DNA of 5,626 nt, taken from contig CANLCA010000236.1 in assembly GCA_947487925.1 (NCBI GenBank), forward strand, positions 1 through 5,626, in the 5' to 3' direction. This DNA is from Verrucomicrobiales bacterium. GTDB lineage: Bacteria > Verrucomicrobiota > Verrucomicrobiia > Limisphaerales > F1-80-MAGS106. The notes beneath the pieces are model-generated. The model saw nothing but the letters and a program-made list of their open reading frames with translations. It did no database searches and had not been told where the DNA came from. This document shows, in pieces, positions 1 to 5,535 of this stretch. The translations under genes and the position numbers were made by a program. Position 1 is the first letter of the stretch; every line of letters begins with the position of its first letter.

Positions 1-763
1 TCACTAACCGCACCGCGTAGTCCACCACGTTCGGCGCGGCGGGCACGGCGGCGATGGCCTCCCTGAAATCCAATATCTCCTCGCGGGTCAGCACCGGTTC
101 CAGCTTCGACAACGGCTCGAAGGAATGTTGCGCTACCAGCCTGCGCTCGTTCTCGATGGAAGGGTAGTCGATGAGCAATTGAAATAGGAACCTGTCGAGC
201 TGCGCTTCGGGAAGCGGGTAGGTTCCTTCCTGTTCGATGGGATTTTGCGTCGCCAGCACCACGAAGGGTTCCTCGAGGGAATAGGTCTTTCCCGCGATGG
301 TGACCGTCTTTTCCTGCATCGCCTCCAGGAGCGCCGCCTGGGTCTTCGGAGGCGTCCGGTTGATTTCGTCCGCGAGCAGGACTTGTGTGAAAATGGGTCC
401 CGACTTAAAGACGAATTGTCGGCGACCGGTCCCGAGTTCTTCCTCGATGATCTCGGTTCCCGTGATGTCGCTCGGCATGAGGTCGGGCGTGAACTGAACC
501 CTGGAAAACTTGAGATCAATCGCGCGCGAAAAACAATGAACCAGAAGAGTCTTGGCGAGGCCCGGCATCCCCACGAGCAGGCAATGTCCGCGGGCAAACA
601 ACGCCAACAAAATCGCTTCTACATTCTCTTCGTGACCGACCACCACCTTGCCGATCTCAGATTTCAAGGCGGCGACCTTCTCTGGAAGCGACTCCAGCAA
701 TCGCGCGCTGCTTTGGGCGGACCTCGCTGTCGCGCTCTCTGGGCGGAGATTCCTGGGTGTCAT
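1..763 (-). CDS. MoxR-family AAA+ ATPase, C-terminus cut off by the window edge
   Basis: The visible 254 residues read without interruption from an ATG at 763-761 to the left edge. An in-frame TGA lies six codons upstream and no other ATG intervenes, so this start is well supported. Hallmarks in order are a Walker A loop GMPGLAKT (residues 65-72), a Walker B segment LLADEINR (129-136), a sensor 1 segment ATQNP (171-175) and the family signature PLPEAQLDRF (183-192). MoxR proteins are usually about 320-340 residues, so the C-terminal lid domain is missing only because the window ends. The family is known as ATP-driven chaperones that help mature or activate partner proteins, often von Willebrand factor A or DUF58 proteins encoded just downstream. 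Those would lie beyond the left edge, so the partner here is unknown. The gene is transcribed away from the TonB operon, and I see no functional link between them. Family assignment is very sure; the specific role is not. Confidence 0.96.
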   Translation of the reverse strand, partial: MTPRNLRPESATARSAQSSARLLESLPEKVAALKSEIGKVVVGHEENVEAILLALFARGHCLLVGMPGLAKTLLVHCFSRAIDLKFSRVQFTPDLMPSDITGTEIIEEELGTGRRQFVFKSGPIFTQVLLADEINRTPPKTQAALLEAMQEKTVTIAGKTYSLEEPFVVLATQNPIEQEGTYPLPEAQLDRFLFQLLIDYPSIENERRLVAQHSFEPLSKLEPVLTREEILDFREAIAAVPAAPNVVDYAVRLV

Positions 764-1115
764 GCTGTTAAGGGGCGGTCATTCCATTGCCTGGAGCGAT
801 TCGTCTCGGGTTACTGATAGGAATTCCCGATTTTGAGACTTGGAGCGACCCTAACGGTTCCGTGGCGTCGCCGCAATGTTTTCGTCGACGCGTATTCGTC
901 GATACTGCTTGAGTGTTGCCGCTTTCATATTGAGAGAGGGTCCCGGCTCAGGCACGGCGGGCAGAGGACGGTCGAATGTCAACCCAGGCGCGAACGCAGG
1001 GGTTGCCTACAGGCAGAATTGTGACGCAGTTTACTCTGCCTACGCACTTCAGAACTTCCACATCAAATCAATCATGAAATGCTGTCCATGACTCTCGGAA
1101 CCTAGTGGGAGCGGA

Positions 1116-1132
1116 CTGACGAGTTCCGTCAG
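1116..1132. repeat. Perfect inverted repeat (hairpin), 6-bp stem
   Basis: CTGACG at 1116-1121 pairs with CGTCAG at 1127-1132 around the 5-base loop AGTTC. It is the leftmost of four hairpins within about 115 bases. A competing pairing also exists between CGGAAC at 1096-1101 and GTTCCG at 1123-1128. There is no T-run directly after it in either direction, so it does not look like an intrinsic terminator. Confidence 0.6.
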
Positions 1133-1147
1133 GTAATAAGTCAGCGA

Positions 1148-1166
1148 CCTCCGGCAAAGCCGGAGG
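1148..1166. repeat. Perfect inverted repeat (hairpin), 8-bp stem, AAA loop
   Basis: CCTCCGGC at 1148-1155 pairs with GCCGGAGG at 1159-1166 around a 3-base AAA loop. This is the strongest hairpin of the cluster. Its core (CGGC-AAA-GCCG) resembles the cores of the two hairpins to its right, which suggests related REP-like palindromes. No U-tract follows on either strand, so a simple terminator is unlikely. Confidence 0.75.
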
Positions 1167-1182
1167 CTTGAAATGGCGTGAT

Positions 1183-1195
1183 CCGCTCAAAGCGG
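1183..1195. repeat. Perfect inverted repeat (hairpin), 5-bp stem, CAA loop
   Basis: CCGCT at 1183-1187 pairs with AGCGG at 1191-1195 around the loop CAA. The central ten bases GCTCAAAGCG are identical to those of the next hairpin at 1212-1226, so the two palindromes share a sequence core. A short T-rich run (TTTATTGTTGT) follows on the plus strand, so a weak plus-strand terminator is possible but not convincing. Confidence 0.65.
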
Positions 1196-1203
1196 TTTAT
1201 TGT

Positions 1204-1230
1204 TGTCGTGAGGCGCTCAAAGCGCCGACA
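1204..1230. repeat. Extended hairpin, 6-bp inner stem plus 4-bp outer stem
   Basis: The inner stem GGCGCT (1212-1217) pairs with AGCGCC (1221-1226) around the loop CAA. An outer stem TGTC (1204-1207) pairs with GACA (1227-1230), leaving a one-sided bulge at 1208-1211. The inner core GCTCAAAGCG repeats that of the hairpin at 1183-1195. On the minus strand the stop codon of the small ORF at 1217-1441 occupies 1219-1217, at the edge of the loop of this hairpin. Confidence 0.7.
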
Positions 1231-1441
1231 TCTCCATTTGTTCGAGGCGTTTGTCTTCCTTCTCTTGGAGGGTTTCCCGTTGGACTAAAGTCACATCTCT
1301 TTCTGTAAAGCCACTAATCTCGCTGAGCTGTGACACTGTGATGCACCAGATGGGGGTGAAATGCGACAGTTCACGGCCTATTTGGTCTGGAGAGAAGGTA
1401 AAGGTCCAAGCAGCGTCACCATATTGTAACCTGTCTGTCAT
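1217..1441 (-). CDS. Hypothetical 74-residue protein, possibly a gene remnant
   Basis: I do not recognise this product. The frame opens with an ATG at 1441-1439, directly after an in-frame TGA three codons upstream, and ends in a TGA that lies in the hairpin at 1204-1230. The composition is protein-like rather than shadow-like: an aromatic, mixed N-terminal half (for example AAWTFTF, residues 10-16) and a charged, helix-prone tail rich in Glu, Lys and Arg, ending in EQMEMSAL. There is no signal peptide or membrane segment, and no clear ribosome binding site. It does not overlap any identified gene, since it lies wholly in the intergenic region. It could be a small real gene, the C-terminal remnant of a longer gene whose 5' end was lost, or a chance frame. 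The dense palindromes immediately after its stop make a remnant of a mobile or REP-like element worth considering. Confidence is low. Confidence 0.3.
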   Translation of the reverse strand: MTDRLQYGDAAWTFTFSPDQIGRELSHFTPIWCITVSQLSEISGFTERDVTLVQRETLQEKEDKRLEQMEMSAL

Positions 1442-1474
1442 CTGTGCTCAATCTGGCTCGGGCAGTGTTTGAAG

Positions 1475-2236
1475 ATGGTTTTTGCTCGCGCAGGACTAAT
1501 ATTATTGGCGCTTTTGATTGGGGGGGCGTCTCTCCACGGCCAAAGCCCTTTGACCCAAGCACGCTCGACGCTGGAGAAGTGGGTTGAGACTCGCCAGTTG
1601 ATCTCCAAGACCCAGAGTGATTGGCAATCAGACAAGGAATTGCTGGAGCAGAGCGTGGCCCTTTTGGAACGTGAGCTCAAGTCGGTCCAGGAACAGTCGA
1701 CCAGGGTTGGCACCAACAGCGTTCAGGTGGAGAAGGAGCGGATGTTGGCCGAATCGTTGCTCAAGTCGTCCACCGAAAGTCTCGATCGAGCCCGCGCATT
1801 CGCGTCCGAATTTGAGGGGCAAATCACCAAACTGGTTCCCCAGCTTCCGGTGCCGCTCCAGGAATTGCTGAAGCCCTTTCTGGTTCGAGTTCCAGCGAAT
1901 CCCGACACCACCAAAATGCCCACCACAGAGCGCGTCCAGGTCGTTGTAGGAATCCTGAATGAGTTGGACAAGTTTAACAACGCAGTCACGCTCTTTAGCG
2001 AGAAACGGAAAAATGCCAAGGGGGAAGAAGTTGCGGTCGAAACCGTGTATGTAGGCTTGGGGGCTGCCTACTTTGTCAACGACTCCGGGGATTATTCCGG
2101 GACAGGATCACCAGGGCCGAAGGGTTGGGAATGGACTTTCAAGCCGGAGATCTCAGCGGCTGTCAGGCAGGTCATTCGCATTTATCGGAACGAGATGCCC
2201 GCCCAATTCATTGCCCTCCCAGTAAGCATCAAATGA
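1475..2236 (+). CDS. DUF3450-family periplasmic protein of a TonB system
   Basis: First gene of the operon, 253 residues from the ATG at 1475; a TTG two codons earlier (1469) is an alternative start, and neither has a good ribosome binding site. Residues 1-22 form a signal peptide (Arg5, hydrophobic stretch LILLALLIGG, likely cleavage near HGQ). Residues about 28-118 are rich in Leu, Glu, Lys and Gln and look like a long coiled coil. The C-terminal part holds the features I associate with DUF3450: an ER (residues 152-153) before a helical segment, an EKR motif (176-178), a segment around VYVGLGAAYF (191-200), a GWEW patch (217-220) and a terminal ALPV (247-250). DUF3450 proteins are typically encoded next to TtpC-type ExbB proteins and are thought to act in the periplasm, but their mechanism is not established. 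The stop overlaps the next start (ATGA, 2233-2236), which indicates translational coupling. The family call rests on remembered conserved features, supported strongly by context. Confidence 0.8.
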   Translation: MVFARAGLILLALLIGGASLHGQSPLTQARSTLEKWVETRQLISKTQSDWQSDKELLEQSVALLERELKSVQEQSTRVGTNSVQVEKERMLAESLLKSSTESLDRARAFASEFEGQITKLVPQLPVPLQELLKPFLVRVPANPDTTKMPTTERVQVVVGILNELDKFNNAVTLFSEKRKNAKGEEVAVETVYVGLGAAYFVNDSGDYSGTGSPGPKGWEWTFKPEISAAVRQVIRIYRNEMPAQFIALPVSIK

Positions 2237-3669
2237 GCTCCTTCAACCATCCCCTATCCCTGAAGCCACTTCGAATCCCACAGCTGATCTGCACAGCCGT
2301 GGTGGCCCTTCCACTTTGGTTGCTCGGCCAGGATTTGGAAGGGCTGAACGCCGGAGCGTCCAATGATCTTCAACGGGCGTTCATGGATTTATCGAAACTG
2401 CGGCAGGACATCGACACTGAGCGGCTTCCCTTGGCCCGACAAATCACGGATCTGGAGCAGCGCTTGGCTGACCAGCGGATCGATTTCGCCAAACGACAAC
2501 GGCTCCAAGAGAACCAACTGGTCGAGCTCAACGCTCTCAAATCCGAGGCCAGACAGCGAGGCGAAGAGGTCAAATACGTCGACTCCCTCTTGAGTGAATA
2601 CGGGCGCGCTTTTCGCTCCCGCCTTAACTTCGTGGAGGAACCGCTTTACAGCGCGTTGTTTGATTCGATCGAAAAGGCTGTGGCGTCGGCAGACTCGGCG
2701 CCCGCGGAGCGGTTCACCTCCCGATCTGCGCTGCTGACGACGGCGTTAAAGCGAACGGAAAGCGTTTTGGGTGGGGAAATCATTGAAGGCAAAGCGCTGG
2801 ACAAGACAGGACGAGTTGTGCCCGGAAAAGTCGCGTTGGTGGGTCCTGTGGCGATGTTTGCCGCCACCCCTGATGGTCCAGCTGGCCTGCTGCAGCAGGA
2901 ACTGAACAAGATGGATCCCACCATCGCCAAGCTCGACGCAGCGATCGAGTCAGCCAGCCGGTCCCTTGTCAGTTCCAAATCGGGCAACCTCGTGCTGGAC
3001 GCCACGCTTGGAAATGCCTCAAAGCTGGCCGCGTTGGAGGAATCGATGTTCGAAAAACTGGAAAAGGGCGGCATCGTCATGATTCCATTGGTGGGACTTG
3101 GTGTGGCCGCGGTTCTGGTCGCCCTTTACAAATGGCTCCAGCTCTCCCGTGTGCGACTCGCCACTGACATGGACCTTCAAATGGTCCTCAAGCATATTGA
3201 ATCGAAAGAGAATGAAAAGGCGTTGCACCATGCCCGAACCATCCCTGGCCTAGTCGGCGATCTTCTGTCCACCGCGGTCGAGCATGTGGATGAAAAAAGG
3301 GAGTATATCGAGGAAATCCTCTACGAAAAAATGCTCGGAGCTCGCACGAAGCTGGAGCGAGGTCTTCCATTCCTCGCCCTGGCGGCCACCACGGGTCCGC
3401 TCATGGGCTTGCTGGGCACGGTCACTGGAATGATCGCCACGTTCAAGATCATCTCAAGCTTTGGCGGCGGCGATCCAAAGATGCTCGCGGCAGGCATCTC
3501 TGAAGCCCTCATCTGTACCGCGACGGGAATGGCCGTGGCGATCCCGGCGCTCTTGTTTCACGCATTCCTGAGCCGACGAGCCAAATCCATCATCGGCAGC
3601 ATGGAGCAAACGGCGGTGGGCTTCGTGAACGGAGTTCCGCAATCGGAACCCAACCCATTCTATTCCTGA
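2233..3669 (+). CDS. TtpC-like long ExbB (MotA/TolQ/ExbB channel domain with periplasmic coiled coil)
   Basis: The protein has 478 residues from the ATG that overlaps the upstream stop. An in-frame ATG at 2125 would add 36 residues inside the previous gene and bury the signal peptide, so I rejected it. Residues 12-33 look like a signal sequence ending near LLGQ. Residues about 44-115 are a charged coiled coil, followed by a mixed periplasmic region to about 275. A first membrane helix spans about 279-299. The ExbB domain occupies about 320-465, with helices at about 378-402 (core GLLGTVTGM) and 420-445 (core GISEALICTATGM). Thr396, Glu424 and Thr429 align with the Thr148, Glu176 and Thr181 that I recall as important in the E. 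coli ExbB channel. This architecture is that of TtpC, the extra component required by the Vibrio TonB2 system, where it contacts the ExbB/ExbD/TonB complex. Its pairing with the DUF3450 gene supports a shared periplasmic role. The family is sure; TtpC-equivalent function is inferred. Confidence 0.9.
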   Translation: MSSFNHPLSLKPLRIPQLICTAVVALPLWLLGQDLEGLNAGASNDLQRAFMDLSKLRQDIDTERLPLARQITDLEQRLADQRIDFAKRQRLQENQLVELNALKSEARQRGEEVKYVDSLLSEYGRAFRSRLNFVEEPLYSALFDSIEKAVASADSAPAERFTSRSALLTTALKRTESVLGGEIIEGKALDKTGRVVPGKVALVGPVAMFAATPDGPAGLLQQELNKMDPTIAKLDAAIESASRSLVSSKSGNLVLDATLGNASKLAALEESMFEKLEKGGIVMIPLVGLGVAAVLVALYKWLQLSRVRLATDMDLQMVLKHIESKENEKALHHARTIPGLVGDLLSTAVEHVDEKREYIEEILYEKMLGARTKLERGLPFLALAATTGPLMGLLGTVTGMIATFKIISSFGGGDPKMLAAGISEALICTATGMAVAIPALLFHAFLSRRAKSIIGSMEQTAVGFVNGVPQSEPNPFYS

Positions 3670-3697
3670 CCCTGGCACCCTCCCTACCAATCACTCT

Positions 3698-4372
3698 ATG
3701 AACGCGCTGTTTCATGAAATGTGGCACACATGGTCCAACGGCGGCGAGGTGATGCTCGCCATGGCCCTTCTTTCCGTGGTCATGTTTGGAACCGCAATCC
3801 ACCTGCTGAGCTCGCTCAAATATCGTGGAATCGTCGGAGCCTCAGATGTCGTCTTGAAAACCTGGGTGGCCGAGCCTGCACAAGCCCCCTCACGCATCAG
3901 CGAACTGATTCGCTACACACAGGATAGCGTGCGATCGCTCGGTGATATTGAGGGCCGTTTCCGTGAGGTTGAAGCCACGAAGGTGACCAAAGTGGACCGG
4001 CACCTGGCCTTCTTGAACGTGCTTGTCATCTCCGCTCCGCTCTTCGGGCTACTGGGCACGGTGCTCGGGATGTTGCTGACGTTCAAGGCCATCGGGGTCG
4101 GAGGAAGTTCGACCTCGGATGTCATCGCCAAAGGCATCAGCGAAGCGCTTGTCGCCACGCAAACAGGAATGATGCTAGCGATTCCCGGGCTGGTCATGGC
4201 CACCATGGCCAAGCGTCGCCGCCACGAATATGTCGCTTTCTTGGCCCGACTCGAAGGGATTACTCTCCGCCACTTCCGTCCTCAATTCCGGGGAATGACC
4301 CGCTTTTTTAGGCGTGAAGATCTCGGGACTGTGGAGGCAGGCAGCGAGACCCAAAAAACGGTGTTTTCATGA
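3698..4372 (+). CDS. exbB: ExbB-type proton channel subunit (MotA/TolQ/ExbB family)
   Basis: An inner-membrane protein of 224 residues that should form the pentameric ring of the TonB motor around ExbD and use the proton motive force. Membrane helices lie at about 17-39, 104-128 and 147-171, the usual three-helix ExbB plan. The second contains GLLGTVLGM (117-125), the third GISEALVATQTGM (146-158). Thr121, Glu149 and Thr154 occupy the positions of the channel residues remembered from E. coli ExbB. A basic cytoplasmic segment (KRRRHE, 172-177) follows helix 3, and the tail to residue 224 is longer than in short TonB2-type ExbB proteins. The start follows the previous gene by 28 bases with no evident Shine-Dalgarno sequence; the upstream stretch is pyrimidine-rich. 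The last four bases overlap the exbD start (ATGA, 4369-4372), so ExbB and ExbD are probably translationally coupled. TolQ is an alternative label, but the neighbours argue for ExbB. Confidence 0.92.
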   Translation: MNALFHEMWHTWSNGGEVMLAMALLSVVMFGTAIHLLSSLKYRGIVGASDVVLKTWVAEPAQAPSRISELIRYTQDSVRSLGDIEGRFREVEATKVTKVDRHLAFLNVLVISAPLFGLLGTVLGMLLTFKAIGVGGSSTSDVIAKGISEALVATQTGMMLAIPGLVMATMAKRRRHEYVAFLARLEGITLRHFRPQFRGMTRFFRREDLGTVEAGSETQKTVFS

Positions 4373-4773
4373 GATTTCGACGCACACTCGCCGAGCCTGA
4401 AGAGCCGATTGAGCTGAATTTGATTCCGCTCATCGACATCATCATGTTCCTCTTGATCTTCTTTGTTTCAACCACGAGCTTCATCGATGAACCAGGAGTC
4501 AAGGTGGACAAGCCGGCAGCGGCTAGTGCGAGTCAGATGGAAAAAAACAGCATCATTTTTGCCGTGACTCCCGATGGTAAGATAGCATACGGCGGCAAGG
4601 AGATTGGACTGGGCGGGGTGCGTCCAACGGTCAAACGCCTCTGCGCAAAGGAGGCCCTGCCGGTCGTCATCCAGGCCGACGAGAATTCTCGCTCCGGAAT
4701 GGTCATCCGTGTCATCGACGAAGCCAAACTGGGTGGCGCCAAGGATGTGAGCCTCGCGACAAGCAGAGGTTGA
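4369..4773 (+). CDS. exbD: ExbD-type proton channel subunit (ExbD/TolR family)
   Basis: An inner-membrane protein of 134 residues, the usual size for the family. A short cytoplasmic N-terminus is followed by one membrane helix at about 18-37 that begins LNLIPLIDIIMFLLIFF. Asp23 in this helix corresponds to the single protonatable Asp (Asp25) of E. coli ExbD that is essential for proton use. The rest (about 40-134) is the periplasmic ExbD/TolR fold, with a PVVIQAD strand (97-103) and a terminal helix and strand around IDEAKLGGAKDVSLAT (116-131), typical of ExbD2-type proteins. The start lies in the ATGA overlap with exbB and has no ribosome binding site of its own that I can see. The stop is 22 bases before the tonB start. 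TolR is the only real alternative, and the absence of TolA, TolB or Pal genes and the presence of TonB speak against it. Confidence 0.94.
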   Translation: MRFRRTLAEPEEPIELNLIPLIDIIMFLLIFFVSTTSFIDEPGVKVDKPAAASASQMEKNSIIFAVTPDGKIAYGGKEIGLGGVRPTVKRLCAKEALPVVIQADENSRSGMVIRVIDEAKLGGAKDVSLATSRG

Positions 4774-4795
4774 GGGATGTCCAAGAAGTCCGGGA

Positions 4796-5452
4796 ATGCG
4801 AAAGGTTTACCAGAACGAGAGCAACACCAGTGGAATGCTGGCGGCCATCACCTTTTCTGTCGCTTTCACAGCCTTGTTGTTCGGAATTATTCCTTTTGCT
4901 CACCGCATTAACAAGCCAGAGCAAACCTTGGAATTGCGAAAGACGAGCTCAGTGGATTTACCACCCCCGATCGAGGAAACTCAGACCCCGCAAGTAGAAC
5001 AGCAAAAGCCTCTCGACTCCGCGGCTGAACCCCAACTCGCTGAGACGCCACAATCGATTCCTTTGAGTGCCGATCTGGAAGTGGCCATGGGTGCTGGCGG
5101 GGCTCTTGCTGGATTTGGCGAGGTTCATGCCGCGACTTCCGCAGCCGCGCAAGAGGAGGCTTTCGACGTGGCGGACTTGGAAAAGCGACCGGAGGCCATC
5201 TCCCAGGTCGCCCCCACCTATCCCCAGGAACTCCGCAAGGCGAAGATCGAAGGGATGGTCACGATCCTTTTTGTCTTGGACGAAAAAGGGCGAGTCGAGG
5301 AACCGCGGGTGGAGAACGCGTCACGCCCCGAATTTGAGAAACCGGCTCTGGAGGCAATCCGGAAGTGGCGGTTCAGCCCGGGGCTCAAGGACGGCCAGCC
5401 TGTGCGAACCTATATCCGCATTCCGATGCGGTTTCGAGTCGCATCGAGCTGA
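4796..5452 (+). CDS. tonB: TonB family energy transducer
   Basis: A protein of 218 residues. One membrane anchor lies at about 13-35, with the N-terminus inside and the bulk in the periplasm. It has no histidine inside the helix, unlike E. coli TonB, which has a functionally important His20 there; His36 lies just after the helix. A short linker (about 53-90) has PPP and scattered Pro and Gln but not the long Pro-Lys/Pro-Glu repeats of classical TonB. It is followed by a Gly/Ala-rich stretch (98-118). The TonB C-terminal domain covers about 135-214, with APTYPQELRKAKIEGMV (139-155), a central FVLDEKGRV strand-turn (159-167) and AIRKWRFSPGL (187-197). This domain contacts the TonB box of outer-membrane receptors. 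The start is preceded by a purine-rich AAGAAGTCCGGGA segment. The last gene of the core TonB set, it should transmit ExbBD energy to receptors not encoded in the window. Confidence 0.93.
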   Translation: MRKVYQNESNTSGMLAAITFSVAFTALLFGIIPFAHRINKPEQTLELRKTSSVDLPPPIEETQTPQVEQQKPLDSAAEPQLAETPQSIPLSADLEVAMGAGGALAGFGEVHAATSAAAQEEAFDVADLEKRPEAISQVAPTYPQELRKAKIEGMVTILFVLDEKGRVEEPRVENASRPEFEKPALEAIRKWRFSPGLKDGQPVRTYIRIPMRFRVASS

Positions 5453-5535
5453 TGAGACTCTGTTCGAAAGCCGAAGACAGCCTCTTTAAGCCATCCTAAA
5501 ACTCCAGGTTCCCGCAGGAAATCCCCAAGACGTTT

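Larger units (their letters stand above)
764..1474. other. Divergent intergenic region of about 700 bases without a recognisable gene
   Basis: This stretch separates the minus-strand moxR-like gene from the plus-strand TonB operon, so it should hold both promoters. I cannot point to a convincing -35/-10 pair, Fur box or sigma-54 site. Plus-strand reading frames at 833-1024 and 876-1091 have no recognisable domain and no clear ribosome binding site, and look like chance. The right half is different: it holds four perfect hairpins between 1116 and 1230 and a short minus-strand ORF at 1217-1441, listed separately. Around 1004-1043 there is a small set of competing repeats: TGCCTAC occurs at 1004-1010 and 1037-1043, with AGGCAGA at 1011-1017 able to pair with TCTGCCT at 1035-1041. 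Confidence 0.6.

Noticed and set aside
133..597. Minus-strand reading frame of 154 codons within the moxR-like gene
   Set aside because: It is in another frame of the same strand and rich in Arg, Ser and Pro, as expected from an out-of-frame reading of a GC-rich gene.
245..817. Long plus-strand reading frame of 190 codons opposite the moxR-like gene
   Set aside because: It lies antisense to a frame carrying Walker A, Walker B and the MoxR signature, and its own product has a shadow-like composition with no domain.
833..1091. Plus-strand frames of 63 and 71 codons in the intergenic region
   Set aside because: They overlap each other, lack ribosome binding sites and domains, and have compositions like random GC-rich sequence.
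1116..1173. CTGACGA at 1116-1122, resembling part of a hammerhead ribozyme core, with GAAA at 1170-1173
   Set aside because: The bases flanking these two boxes do not pair to form stem II, and no stem I or stem III with a cleavage site is visible. The CTGACG is better explained by the local hairpin with CGTCAG.
2125..2232. Earlier ATG (2125) for the long ExbB
   Set aside because: The added 36 residues lie inside the DUF3450 gene and would put a polar segment in front of the signal sequence. The ATG at 2233 in the ATGA overlap fits better.
3672..3690. TGGCACCC, resembling the -24 element of a sigma-54 promoter before exbB
   Set aside because: There is no GC-containing -12 element at the required spacing, and the site lies within a tightly spaced operon.
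4777..4908. Alternative frame starting at ATG 4777, upstream of tonB
   Set aside because: It stops after about 43 codons and overlaps the tonB anchor in another frame. The product has no recognisable feature.
5452..5499. Fifteen-codon frame starting in the tonB stop (TGATG)
   Set aside because: It is too short, with no recognisable content. The overlap with the stop is a common chance arrangement.
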